A DNA stretch of 64,000 bases from Microbacterium sp. AK009 (lineage in GTDB: Bacteria > Actinomycetota > Actinomycetes > Actinomycetales > Microbacteriaceae): NCBI RefSeq assembly GCF_013410955.1, contig NZ_JACCCG010000006.1, positions 124,001-188,000 of the forward strand, given 5' to 3'. Numbering within the stretch: the first letter of the stretch is position 1; the number at the start of each line of letters is the position of its first letter. The translations under genes were made by a program, and so were the position numbers. Under the pieces are notes generated by a model. That model was not told the origin of the DNA, did no database searches, and saw only the letters and a list, made by a program, of their open reading frames with translations. Below, one piece after another: positions 25,159 through 34,012 of this stretch.

Positions 25159-27723
25159 TTACATCCCCACAGCCATGTCGGTGAACCGCGAGAAGTGACC
25201 CTGGAACGCCACGACCACCGTGTCGGTCGGGCCGTTACGGTGCTTGGCCACGATGAGGTCGGCTTCTCCCGCGCGGGGACTGTCGCGCTCGTACGCCGCC
25301 TCACGGTGAAGGAGGACGACCATGTCGGCATCCTGCTCGATCGATCCCGATTCACGGAGGTCTGACAGCGCCGGCTTCTTGTCGGCGCGCTGCTCAGGAC
25401 CACGGTTCAACTGCGACAGGGCGATCACCGGCACCTGGAGCTCCTTGGCGAGGAGCTTCAGGGCACGGGAGAACTCCGAGACCTCTTGCTGACGCGACTC
25501 GACCCGCTTGCCGCTCGTCATCAGCTGGAGGTAGTCGATGATGACCATCTTCAGACCCACGCGCTGCTTGAGGCGACGGCACTTCGCGCGGATCTCGACG
25601 AGGGTCATGTTCGGGCTGTCGTCGATGTAGAGGGGCGCGTCGTTGATGCGCCCGCGCGTGGAGGCGATCGTCGTCCAGTCGCGCGAATCGAGCGTGCCCT
25701 TGCGCATGTTCTGCAGCGGCACGGCCGCTTCAGCGCTCATCAGGCGCATCGCGATCTCGCTTCGCCCCATCTCGAGGGAGAAGACGATGGTCGGCATGTT
25801 GTTCTTGATCGCGGCCGCGCGCGCAAAATCCAGAGCCAGCGTTGAGTTGTGCGTCGGGATCATCGACTGCCCGGCGAGGTACAGATGGTCGTCGTTGTCG
25901 ACCTGCACGCAGCGCACGGGCACACTCGCAACTGGCCGAACTGCAGTGACATAGCGACGACCCGTCCGCGTCACGTCGACCGGTCGCTCCTGAGCGTGAA
26001 GAGCACGCTTACGCTCGAGCCAGAACACATCGTCCGTGGTCGAGAAGTTGAGGATGTAGCAGGTGGACGACTCTGAAGATCGGCCATGCACGCGCTTGGT
26101 CGTGCGTTCGCAGCGGTAACCGAGACTGACGATCAACTCGTACACGGAGTCGGCCAGCTTCTTGTTAGTGACGGCGAATTGGCAGGATCCGACGCCCCGC
26201 ACGACCGTGCCGTCGGTGTCGAGAAGCCCAGCCAGCAATTCGCGGCGCTGCGCCTCAGACGCTCGGAGGTACGCGAGCGGCACGTGCTTGTCACCGAGCA
26301 CGCCCGCCTCCCGGAGGAGGGCCGTGAATGAGCCGTGGTCACGATGGCAGGCGGCGCAGCGCTGAGCTTCCCCCGAGAAGGGCTGACCGCAGTCCGGGCA
26401 GGGCAAGCGCTCCGGGTGCGCGCCCTTGTTCTTCGGACCGCAGGTGCGCCCGCACGTGCGGACGTGCGGGTGGCGAGCGCGAAAGCTCGTGCCGCAGATC
26501 TCGCAGATCCGCATCAACTCCTCTCGCTTGAGAAGATGCACGGAGGAGAGCATCCCACCCCGCGCCTCGACACGAAGACCGCTGCGGCGGATGAAGCCGG
26601 GAATCTCGTCGGTCTCGCTGGTGATGCGATTGCCGGCGGTGTGACCGTCGCCCAGCCACGCACCGAGGGCGTAGGGCGCCACCGGGAGATCAGCATGAGG
26701 AGCCTGAAGCGGCCGACCGTTGCGCACGGAGTGATTCGCCCGCTTGTCGGCGCCCACCGTCAGCGTCGCCGCCATCTGCTCGGTCGTGACGACGCCGGCT
26801 GTCGCACGACCACCGCGACGCGCGGCACGAGTCTCCGTCACCCACTGATGTTCGGCATCTGCGACGATGCGCGAGCCGTCAGAGAACTCGACCTCGTAGC
26901 AGGGGCGGTCGGTCATGACTTCGGTGGCGGCGACGACCTTCGTCGGCCGTCCATCGGCGTCGAAGAGTTCGTCGCCGACCTTGACCTCGCCCATCGTGGT
27001 CCACCCCGACGGGGTGGGAAGCGGCGTATCCAGCGCCAAGGCCTTGCCCATAGCGGGCCTCGCCGCCACGACGATCATCTGTCCGGGGTGCAGACCGTTC
27101 GTCAGTTGGTCGAGCCCCGAGAAGCCCGTCGGGATGCCGGTCATCTGACCGTCCCGCCCGCGCGCGGCCTCGATCTCATCGACCGCGGCGTCGACGGCGA
27201 TCGTCAGGGGAACGTAATCCTCGGTCTCCTGCCCGCTGTTGACCGAGTAGATCTCGGCCTGGGCGTTGTTGACGAGCTCGATCGCGTCGCCCTCGCCCTT
27301 GTAGCCCATCTGCACGATGCGTGTGCCGGCTTCGACCAGCCGGCGCAGCAGCGCGCGCTCGGCGACGATCGACGCGTAGTACCCGGCGTTCGCCGCGGTC
27401 GGGACGATCGAGGTGAGTGTGTGGAGATAGTCCGCCCCGCCCGCTCGCTGCAGGTCGCCGGTCTTGATCAGCTCATCGGTGACCGCGATGACATCCGTCG
27501 GCTCGCCGTGCGAGTACAGCGACAGGATGGCTTCGTAGATGATCTCGTGCTTGGGAATGTAGAAGTCCGCGCCGCGCAGTGTCTCGATGACATCGGCGAC
27601 GGCGTCCTTCGACAGCAGCATCCCGCCCAAGGTGCTCTGCTCTGCCGCCATGTCGTGCGGCGGTGTGCGCTCCGGGTCGCGGCGGCCGCCCATGCGTTCA
27701 TCAGAGATGTCTGCGATCGACAT
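25159..27723 (-). CDS. dnaB: Replicative DNA helicase DnaB with intein
   Basis: 854-residue precursor; the extein alone is about 455 residues, normal for DnaB. Residues 1-227 hold the N-terminal DnaG-interacting domain (PPHDMAAEQSTLGGMLLS) and the linker, ending at RPAMGK. Residues 228-626 are an intein. Residues 627-854 carry the rest of the RecA-like motor (STLALDFARAAA, FSLEMGRSEIAMR, IIDYLQLM, SQLNRG). The insertion splits the Walker A motif GK|ST, so helicase activity depends on splicing. The gene lies on the same strand as rpsF-ssb-rpsR-rplI but about 4 kb away, separated by surface-protein genes of opposite orientation. DnaA boxes lie just upstream (27887-28028). Confidence 0.97.
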   Translation of the reverse strand: MSIADISDERMGGRRDPERTPPHDMAAEQSTLGGMLLSKDAVADVIETLRGADFYIPKHEIIYEAILSLYSHGEPTDVIAVTDELIKTGDLQRAGGADYLHTLTSIVPTAANAGYYASIVAERALLRRLVEAGTRIVQMGYKGEGDAIELVNNAQAEIYSVNSGQETEDYVPLTIAVDAAVDEIEAARGRDGQMTGIPTGFSGLDQLTNGLHPGQMIVVAARPAMGKALALDTPLPTPSGWTTMGEVKVGDELFDADGRPTKVVAATEVMTDRPCYEVEFSDGSRIVADAEHQWVTETRAARRGGRATAGVVTTEQMAATLTVGADKRANHSVRNGRPLQAPHADLPVAPYALGAWLGDGHTAGNRITSETDEIPGFIRRSGLRVEARGGMLSSVHLLKREELMRICEICGTSFRARHPHVRTCGRTCGPKNKGAHPERLPCPDCGQPFSGEAQRCAACHRDHGSFTALLREAGVLGDKHVPLAYLRASEAQRRELLAGLLDTDGTVVRGVGSCQFAVTNKKLADSVYELIVSLGYRCERTTKRVHGRSSESSTCYILNFSTTDDVFWLERKRALHAQERPVDVTRTGRRYVTAVRPVASVPVRCVQVDNDDHLYLAGQSMIPTHNSTLALDFARAAAIKNNMPTIVFSLEMGRSEIAMRLMSAEAAVPLQNMRKGTLDSRDWTTIASTRGRINDAPLYIDDSPNMTLVEIRAKCRRLKQRVGLKMVIIDYLQLMTSGKRVESRQQEVSEFSRALKLLAKELQVPVIALSQLNRGPEQRADKKPALSDLRESGSIEQDADMVVLLHREAAYERDSPRAGEADLIVAKHRNGPTDTVVVAFQGHFSRFTDMAVGM
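25846..27042 (-). other. Class 3 intein with LAGLIDADG endonuclease and zinc ribbons
   Basis: 399 residues, from ALALDTPLPTPSGW to MIPTHN with Ser as the +1 extein residue. Residue 1 is Ala, not Cys or Ser. The class 3 signature is present instead: Trp in block B (AEHQWVT), Cys in block F (VRCVQVDNDDHLYLAG) and Thr in block G (IPTHN). Two dodecapeptide-like blocks (LGAWLGDGH and LLAGLLDTDG) indicate a LAGLIDADG homing endonuclease. Between them lie two Cys4-type knuckles: CEIC with CGRTC, and CPDC with CAAC. These probably bind zinc. Splicing should proceed by direct attack of the block-F cysteine. Confidence 0.9.
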
Positions 27724-27886
27724 AAGACGGTGTGTTCTCCCATTTTTCGGCGCGCGCGGAAGCAACGACCCGTCACGCCGGCCCCGGGATCGGATGTTCC
27801 CGCAGCGTCCGCGTCGACGCTGTGCGTGCGGCTCGTCCTGAGCTCCCCTCACGGTAAGGAGGGGCTCGGACACTCGCAAGATGACC

Positions 27887-28028
27887 TGTGGATAACTCTG
27901 TGCAAACTGTGCGCGAAACGCCGTCCGACCTGTGAACAACGGTTGTGGACAACTTCGGGTCAGGGCACGAACCTGAGGGCGCTTATCCTCGCTGATCAGG
28001 CGCTTCCTTTTCCCCACAGTGTGGATAA
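27887..28028. promoter_or_regulatory. Cluster of DnaA boxes upstream of dnaB
   Basis: Five sites in 142 bp: TGTGGATAA at 27887 and 28020 (perfect box on the minus strand), TGTGGACAA at 27944 (the actinobacterial variant TTGTCCACA), TGTGAACAA at 27931 and TTCCCCACA at 28010 (one mismatch each). The last pair is inverted, two bases apart at most. The 27724-28140 interval has no gene. A DnaA-controlled dnaB promoter or a titration site is inferred. Confidence 0.75.
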
Positions 28029-28140
28029 CGATGTGATTGAAGTACGCGTTGAAGGTTTCTCGACTTGACAAACGACTGTGTACAACTCGCGGACTCCGCC
28101 GGTGGTCATCCGGCCGCCGCAACGCGGCGAGGATGGTGGG

Positions 28141-28638
28141 GTGACGTATCAGATTCTCGAGGTCGCATACGACGATCCTCGCGCTGTGGCTCTGAGGTCG
28201 GTGCTGGACGAAGACCTCGAGCGGCGGTACCGGCCGTTGCACCCGGATGAGCCGGCCGAGATTGCCGCGGCACGCGCAGAGGCCCTGCGCATCGCGCCCG
28301 ATGAGATCGTCGCCACCTGGATCGCGCTCGTCGGCGAGACCCCCGCGGGCCACGTCATGCTGCGCCGGCTCGGCGTCGAGTGGGAGCTGAAACGACTCGT
28401 CGTGACATCCGACGCTCAGGGCCGCGGGATCGGACGCGCGCTCACCGAGAAGGTGATCGCGCGAGCGCGGGACGCGGGTGCCGAGCGGATGATCCTGCAG
28501 TCGGGACCAGCGCAGCCCGAGTCGATCGCTCTCTACGCGGGCATGGGGTTCACCCCGATTCCGGTCTATGAGCCCTACCGGGAGACCATGCCGAACTCGC
28601 TGTGCTTCGCACTGCGGCTCGATTCGAGGGCCCCTTGA
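28141..28638 (+). CDS. GNAT-family N-acetyltransferase
   Basis: 165 residues. The GNAT core is WELKRLVVTSDAQGRGIGRALTEKVIARARDAG, with the acetyl-CoA loop QGRGIGRA near residue 97, then LQSGPAQPESIALYAGMGFTPIPVY. The GTG start is preceded by GAGG nine bases upstream; a longer in-frame reading from 28078 would begin in promoter-like sequence. The substrate is unknown. It is divergent from dnaB across the DnaA-box region. Confidence 0.87.
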   Translation: MTYQILEVAYDDPRAVALRSVLDEDLERRYRPLHPDEPAEIAAARAEALRIAPDEIVATWIALVGETPAGHVMLRRLGVEWELKRLVVTSDAQGRGIGRALTEKVIARARDAGAERMILQSGPAQPESIALYAGMGFTPIPVYEPYRETMPNSLCFALRLDSRAP

Positions 28639-28732
28639 CAGTCTCATAGCCCGGTCATAGGGTCGGGAGTCCAGGCACCCCAGATCCGCCCGACAAGAGG
28701 CGGAGCGAGTCATTCGCGTGCGGAGGTGAAGG

Positions 28733-30028
28733 ATGGACAGGGCGATTCCCGGTCGTAGCCCGCGACCCGTGCAGCTTGTGCTGGCGGGCCTCGGCCTCGC
28801 GATCGGCTGGATGCTTCTGTCCATCGCGCTCGGACTGTCGTCCTCGAGCGCCCTCGCCGACGAGTCGGAGAACTCTGGGGGACTGGTGGGTGCCGTGAGC
28901 ACCGTTGCAGCGGGCGGCGCCGAGGTTGTGGGCACTGTCGCTGAACCTGTCGCAGACACGGCGGGCGGGGTGATCTCGGACGGCGTTGACGCGGTCGTGG
29001 GGGTCACTGAACCGGTTGCGGCGGTCAGCGAACCGGCCGCCGAGGTCGCAGAGCCGGTTGCGGAAGCCGCCGTGCCGCTCGCACAGGTCGCCGCACCCGC
29101 CACCAGGGCGGCGGAGCCGGCTTCGGAGGCCATCGAGCCGCTCAGCGCGCCGGTGGGCGACGTCGTGAGTGGGGGCGCCAGACTCGTCGACGACGCTGTG
29201 GGCGCAGCGACTGGTGGGGCGGGTGACGTCGTCGACGGCGTCACCGGCGCTGCCGGTGACGTTCTCGATGCGGCGCCGTTGCAGCCGGTCGTGCGGCCGG
29301 TCGCCGGGACGGTGTCGGGGGTGGCAGACACCGTCGGTGATCTGACGGAGTCGGTGGGCGCTGAGGGGCCGGTGTCGCAGGTCATCGGCGCGCTGACCGA
29401 CGTCGTCGAGCACACCCCGGTCGTCGGTGAGGTGACCGAGGGGCTGGGCATCCCCGACGCCGTGAATCAGGTCGGCGAATCGATCGACGGGGGCGTCGAA
29501 TCCGTCGGTGAGACCATCGGCGATTCGGGCGAGAACCTCGCTCCGGCACGCCCGCTCCCGCCGATTCCCCCGGCTCGGCCTCCCGTGGCAGGCGAGCGGC
29601 CCACCTGGTCTGGGTCAGTGCTGGTCACCGTCCTTCCCGCCGCCGGCGGAGAGGCGGATGCCAGGAGCGCGGCCGCACTCGCAGCATCCGGCCCTTCCTT
29701 CGGCGCTCACTACCCGACCGACCGCACACGCCTCGCGCTCGCGGGTGCGGGCGGGGCTTCGCCCGCACCCGTCGCCGAATCGGCCGACGATACGACCTCT
29801 GCTGCCGCCATCACCCCGAGCGGCGGCCCCTTCCCCTTCCACTCACCCGGGGGTTTCGCCCCCGGTGACGCCAACGCTGCTCCCTCTGGCGGCGCCAATT
29901 CCGGCGCCTGGGGGCTGATCGCCCTCGGACCGCTTTTCGCATACCGTGCCTGGATGCGTCGAGCCGGTCCTGAGGATGATCGCCTTCCCGGGGCGCCGAT
30001 CTTCGAGACAGACGCTTCTCCCGACTGA
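28733..30028 (+). CDS. Exported hydrophobic-repeat surface protein
   Basis: 431 residues. An N-terminal signal anchor or peptide (LVLAGLGLAIGWMLLSIALG, cleavage likely after SALA) is followed by about 230 residues rich in Val/Ala/Gly/Glu with VxExV-type periodicity (EPVAEAAVPLAQVAAPATRAAEPA), probably amphipathic helices. A Pro-rich stretch (PARPLPPIPPARPPV) and a Gly/Ala/Ser linker come next, then a C-terminal hydrophobic segment (WGLIALGPLFAYRAWMRR) with basic residues. A good GGAGGTGAAGG site precedes the ATG. It has no recognised domain. It sits just before the chaplin-like gene in the same direction, so both may build a surface layer. Confidence 0.75.
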   Translation: MDRAIPGRSPRPVQLVLAGLGLAIGWMLLSIALGLSSSSALADESENSGGLVGAVSTVAAGGAEVVGTVAEPVADTAGGVISDGVDAVVGVTEPVAAVSEPAAEVAEPVAEAAVPLAQVAAPATRAAEPASEAIEPLSAPVGDVVSGGARLVDDAVGAATGGAGDVVDGVTGAAGDVLDAAPLQPVVRPVAGTVSGVADTVGDLTESVGAEGPVSQVIGALTDVVEHTPVVGEVTEGLGIPDAVNQVGESIDGGVESVGETIGDSGENLAPARPLPPIPPARPPVAGERPTWSGSVLVTVLPAAGGEADARSAAALAASGPSFGAHYPTDRTRLALAGAGGASPAPVAESADDTTSAAAITPSGGPFPFHSPGGFAPGDANAAPSGGANSGAWGLIALGPLFAYRAWMRRAGPEDDRLPGAPIFETDASPD

Positions 30029-30106
30029 TGGACTTCGCGCCGCCCGACGGCGGCACGAGAGTCACCGCGTTCGCGCGTCATCCATCCGTTCTAGGGAGAA
30101 ACTTCC

Positions 30107-31689
30107 ATGCATACGTTCGTCAAGCGTGCCCTCTGGGGCACGGTCATCGCCGGCGGTCTCACGCTGTTCGGCGCAACGGTCGCCACGGCGGCCGAAACCA
30201 CGGGAGAGGACGGCCTCCTCTCCGGCACCCAAGCCGTCGCCCAGCTGAACGCGCCGGTCTCACTCGTCGGCAACGCCGTCTCGGTCATCGGCGACAGCGA
30301 GTCGTCGTCGGAGACGTCGACCGCCCTGCCGCCGGGGGGTGAGTCGTCGCCGTCGCAACCGGCGGCAACCACCGACGGCTCCGAGGCGATCGGGTCGGGT
30401 TCGCAAGCCGTCCTCGGCGTCGAGGCGCCCGTCACCGTCGCCGGCAACGCGATCTCGGTGCTGGGTGACACCTCTTCGGAGTCATCGACGACCACCTCGG
30501 CGCCGGTGTCGGCGCCGGTCACCGCCGAGACATCCGGCGAGGACAGCATCCTCGGTGGAACCCAGGGGATCGTCTCGGTCGACGTCCCCGTCACCGTGTC
30601 GGGCAATGCTGTGTCGGTCGTCGGCGACAGCGAAAGCTCGTCGTCCACGGCCACCGGTGGCGGAGGCGGCGGCTACAGCGGCGGGATCACCGGGGGGACC
30701 TCCGGCGAGGACAGCATCCTCGGCGGAACGCAGGTCATCGCGCCGATCACCGCACCGATCACGGTCGCCGGCAACGCCATCTCCGGCATCGGAGACAGCG
30801 ACAGCTCGTCCGACACCGCGGTCAACACCGGCGGGACGGGCGACAGCGGCGGGATCACCGGCGTGACCTCCGGCGAGGACAGAATCCTCGGCGGAACCCA
30901 GGTCATCGCGCCGATCACCGCACCGATCACCGTCGCCGGCACCGCCATCTCCGGCCTCGGAGACAGCGACAGCTCGTCCGACACCGCGGCCAACACCGGA
31001 GGGGACGGCGGGAGCACCGGGATCACCGGGGTGACCTCCGGCGAGGACAGCATCCTCGGCGGAACCCAGGTCATCGCCCCGATCACGCTTCCCGTCACCA
31101 TCGGCGGCAACGCCATCTCGGTCGTCGGAGACAGCGAGACCGGCTCGACCACGGTCGTGCCGGGAACCCCGGGGACTCCGTTCACACCCGGAACGCCTGG
31201 TACCCCGGGAACTCCCGGACAGCCCGGAACCCCGGCACGCCGGGAATACCCGGAACGCCCGGTACCCCGGGAACTCCCGGAACGCCCGGTACCCCGGGGA
31301 CTCCTGGACAGCCCGGAACCCCTGGCGCCCCGGGTCAACCGGGTACTCCTGGCACGCCCGGCGCCCCCGGCACGCCCGGTCAGCCCGGAACACCGGGAGC
31401 CCCCGGTATGCCTGGCACTCCGGGTCAGCCGGGAACTCCTGGCACACCCGGCGTCCCCGGAACGCCCGGCACCCCTGGCACGCCCGGTCAGCTTGGCATT
31501 CCGGGCGCCGCCGGCACATCCGCCGACCCGTCACTCGCTGCACAGCGCGTAACGGGTGGCGCCGCCACCGCCTCCACGCCCCTCGCCGCCACCGGCGGCA
31601 CGATGGCCGGCCCTGCAGCCTCGCTGCTGGCGCTCGGACTCATCGCGCTGGGCATGGTCCTGCGGACGGCGCGCAACCGTACGGCGTGA
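30107..31689 (+). pseudogene. Chaplin/collagen-like LPxTG-type surface protein with a 1-nt frameshift
   Basis: A signal peptide (VIAGGLTLFGATVATAA) is followed by six chaplin-like units, each with SGTQ/GGTQ, a hydrophobic strand and GNAVSVIGDS or a close variant (residues 30-340). A collagen-like Gly-x-y tract (GTPGTPG, GQPGTPG) follows. Near 31230-31235 one base is missing, and the frame goes to Arg/Pro nonsense until 31552. Restoring it gives an uninterrupted Gly-x-y tract to about 31510. The sorting-type end LAATGG, a membrane helix ([14 protein letters not shown]) and a basic tail then close at 31689. The total of 1583 nt is one short of a multiple of three. Sequencing error, pseudogene or phase variation are all possible. 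Confidence 0.8.
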
Positions 31690-31696
31690 CACCTGT

Positions 31697-31734
31697 GATC
31701 ATGGTGCGTGCCGCGGGGGACACGCACCATGATC
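31697..31734 (+). terminator. Terminator of the chaplin-like gene
   Basis: Perfect 14-bp stem GATCATGGTGCGTG (31697-31710) with CACGCACCATGATC (31721-31734) and a 10-base loop, starting eight bases after the stop codon. Confidence 0.85.
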
Positions 31735-31749
31735 GTCACGCCGCTACGA

Positions 31750-31800
31750 CGGATGTCGCGGAGCACGGCCCCGGGGGGATGGGCAGCTCCGCGGCATCCG
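31750..31800. repeat. Long inverted repeat built on the GGATGCCGCGG motif
   Basis: CGGATGTCGCGGAGC (31750-31764) pairs with GCTCCGCGGCATCCG (31786-31800), 15 bp with one G-T pair. The same core recurs in the hairpin at 31906-31954. It could act as a second terminator. Confidence 0.6.
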
Positions 31801-31905
31801 GCCCCCTCACCTCGTCGCTTCCCGTCCCGCCCGACACCTCGGCGCGGGGAGGGCACAGGAGCGGTGCGCCGGCGCGGAACGGGCGCCGAGCGCGCGCGAA
31901 AACGA

Positions 31906-31954
31906 CGGATGCCGCGGGGCAACCCTCTTGAGGAGGGCCGCTCCGCGGCATCCG
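31906..31954 (-). terminator. Terminator of the rpsF-rplI operon
   Basis: Perfect 12-bp stem CGGATGCCGCGG (31906-31917) with CCGCGGCATCCG (31943-31954). An internal CCCTC/GAGGG pairing lies in the loop. It is located 23 bases beyond the rplI stop on the minus strand. Confidence 0.75.
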
Positions 31955-31976
31955 GAATCCGCTCTGCGGGTCGCGT

Positions 31977-32429
31977 CTACTTCGCGGCGACGACCTGCAG
32001 CGTGATCACGGCGGTGAGGTCGTCACGAAGGCGAACGGTCGCCTCGTGGTCGCCCACGGCCTTGATCGGCGAGGTGATGTGGATGGTGCGCTTGTCCAGC
32101 TCGCCGAGGCCGGCGGCCTTGACCGCGTCGGCCACGTCACCGGTCTTGACCGAACCGAACAGACGCCCCTCGGCACCGGCCTTGACGGTCAGCTTGACGG
32201 TGTTGGACTCCAGGCGGTTCTTCAGGGCCACGGCCTCTTCGTGGTCGTGGAAGGCGCGGGCCTCGCGGGCGGCGCGGATCGACGCCACCTGCTTCTCGCC
32301 ACCGCGGGTCCACTGCACGGCGAAGCCCTGCGGGATGAGGTAGTTACGGGCGTACCCGTCCTTGACATCGACGACGTCACCGGCCGAGCCGAGGCCGGCG
32401 ACCTCGTTCGTGAGAATCAGCTTCGACAT
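31977..32429 (-). CDS. rplI: Ribosomal protein bL9
   Basis: 150 residues, normal length. The N-terminal domain ([33 protein letters not shown]) binds 23S rRNA, a long connecting helix follows, and the C-terminal domain ends in [10 protein letters not shown]. It is the last gene of the rpsF-ssb-rpsR-rplI operon, 9 bases after rpsR. AAGGAGC precedes the ATG. Confidence 0.98.
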   Translation of the reverse strand: MSKLILTNEVAGLGSAGDVVDVKDGYARNYLIPQGFAVQWTRGGEKQVASIRAAREARAFHDHEEAVALKNRLESNTVKLTVKAGAEGRLFGSVKTGDVADAVKAAGLGELDKRTIHITSPIKAVGDHEATVRLRDDLTAVITLQVVAAK

Positions 32430-32438
32430 GGGTGCTCC

Positions 32439-32693
32439 TTAGCGGCCAGCGCCGGAGTAGGGCAGGAGCGCCATTTCGCGGGCGTTCTTGATCGCGCGGG
32501 CGATCAGACGCTGCTCCTGCACCGAGACACCGGTGATACGACGGGCGCGGATCTTGCCGCGCTCCGAGATGAACTTGCGAAGCGTGGCGACGTCCTTGTA
32601 GTCAATGACGCCGACGCGGATCGCCTTCGCGGGAGCGGCGTTCTTCGCGCCCTTCCGCGGCTTGCGGCGGTCGCCGCTCGACTTTCCAGCCAT
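32439..32693 (-). CDS. rpsR: Ribosomal protein bS18
   Basis: 84 residues with the bS18 core [30 protein letters not shown] and [19 protein letters not shown]. The start has a Lys/Arg-rich tail ([15 protein letters not shown]). No four-cysteine zinc motif is present, so this is the zinc-independent form. In the 30S platform it contacts bS6, whose gene is two genes upstream. Confidence 0.98.
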   Translation of the reverse strand: MAGKSSGDRRKPRKGAKNAAPAKAIRVGVIDYKDVATLRKFISERGKIRARRITGVSVQEQRLIARAIKNAREMALLPYSGAGR

Positions 32694-32721
32694 GGTGTTC
32701 CTTTACGTTTCTTGAGATCTC

Positions 32722-33240
32722 TTAGAACGGAGTGTCATCGCCGTAGGCGGCGGACCCGGGGGTGCTCCAGGCGTCGGCGCCGCCGGCGTTCGACGAGCCG
32801 GGGGTCGCCCACGGCTCATCCGCCACCTGCGCCTGCTGACGGCTTCCGCCACCGCCGCCACCACCGCCACCGCCGCTCGATGCGCGCGTGACCTGGGCCG
32901 TCGCATAGCGCAGCGACGGACCGATCTCGTCGACCTCGAGCTCGATGGAGGTGCGGTTGTTGCCCTCGCGGTCCTGGTAGTTGCGCTGCTTCAGGCGACC
33001 GGTCGCGATGACGCGGGAGCCCTTCGTCAGCGACCCGGCGACATGCTCGGCGAACTCCCGCCACACGCTCGCGCGGAGGAACAGCGCGTCGCCGTCCTTC
33101 CACTCGTTCGCCTGACGGTCGAAGGTACGCGGCGTCGATGCGATCGTGAAGTTCGCGACGGGCAGGCCGTTCTGCGTGTACCGCAGCTCGGGGTCTGCCG
33201 TGAGGTTGCCCACGACGGTGATGATCGTTTCGCCGGCCAT
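32722..33240 (-). CDS. ssb: Single-stranded DNA-binding protein
   Basis: 172 residues. The OB-fold domain covers 1-115 ([48 protein letters not shown]). A disordered Gly-rich linker follows with a run of about ten glycines, and the tail ends DDTPF, the acidic tip that recruits replication and repair partners. It lies 5 bases after rpsF, as in most bacteria. Confidence 0.98.
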   Translation of the reverse strand: MAGETIITVVGNLTADPELRYTQNGLPVANFTIASTPRTFDRQANEWKDGDALFLRASVWREFAEHVAGSLTKGSRVIATGRLKQRNYQDREGNNRTSIELEVDEIGPSLRYATAQVTRASSGGGGGGGGGGSRQQAQVADEPWATPGSSNAGGADAWSTPGSAAYGDDTPF

Positions 33241-33245
33241 CGTCG

Positions 33246-33650
33246 TTACGCCTTCGCTTCAGCCGACTCGCGGCGCGAGGCCCGGGCGGGAGCGGCAGCC
33301 TTGCGGGCAGCCTTCTCGTCGGCGCGCTTCTTCTCGGCGGCGACCATGGCCTGCGCCTCTTCGGCGCGCAGGACCTTGGTGCGCATGATGCTCTCGTTGA
33401 GCTTCAGCTGACGGTCGAGCTCCTGAGCGGCTTCGCTGGTCGAGGTGAAGTTCACGACGGCGTAGATGCCCTCGGTCTTCTTCTGAATCTCGTAGGCGAG
33501 ACGGCGGCGACCCCAGATGTCGACGTTGTCGATCGAGCCATCAGCGTTGGTGATGACCTTCAGGAACTTGTCGAGGTTCGGGGCGACCTGGCGCTCGTCG
33601 ATCTCAGGGTTCAGGATGACCATGAGCTCGTACTGGTGCGTGTGCGTCAC
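33246..33650 (-). CDS. rpsF: Ribosomal protein bS6
   Basis: 134 residues. The bS6 fold is [47 protein letters not shown] and a C-terminal Ala/Lys/Arg-rich tail longer than the E. coli protein, as is usual in actinobacteria. First gene of the operon; the promoter should lie in 33651-33760. It pairs with bS18 in the ribosome. Confidence 0.98.
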   Translation of the reverse strand: MTHTHQYELMVILNPEIDERQVAPNLDKFLKVITNADGSIDNVDIWGRRRLAYEIQKKTEGIYAVVNFTSTSEAAQELDRQLKLNESIMRTKVLRAEEAQAMVAAEKKRADEKAARKAAAPARASRRESAEAKA

Positions 33651-33936
33651 TTACCCACCTCCTTCGGACTAGAACGGCTGCCGGGCATTTCCCGGTAGCA
33701 GGAGGGTGTGTGCACGTCGTCACGGACTCACGGGCAGAGGGCCCAGCCGGACAACCCTCCCATGCTACCGGATGGCCCGTCCCGGCGCGATTCCGTGTGT
33801 CTCGAAGGCGCATGCCGCGACGGATGCAAGACCGCCGGGGCGGGACGAGACCGGTGTGACGGGTGAGGCGATGACGGCGCGATGCGCCCGACATCCGTCG
33901 AGTATCACCGTCGACGTCGAGGATTCACCGCACGCC

Positions 33937-34000
33937 GCCGAGCACCGCACGCCGCCGAGCACCACCGCGCGCCGCCGAGCACCACGCTCCGCCGAGCACC
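33937..34000. repeat. Short direct repeats in a gene-free interval
   Basis: GCCGAGCACC occurs at 33937, 33954, 33974 and 33991, within CGC/GCC-rich filler at 17-20 bp spacing. The surrounding 33651-34012 interval holds the presumed rpsF promoter and no recognisable gene. Confidence 0.7.
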
Positions 34001-34012
34001 ACCGCGCCGACG

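Noticed and set aside
27887..28028. Possible chromosomal origin at the DnaA-box cluster
   Set aside because: No AT-rich unwinding element is evident, and the dnaA end of the window matches the standard actinobacterial origin, with oriC expected after dnaA. Kept only as a regulatory or titration site.
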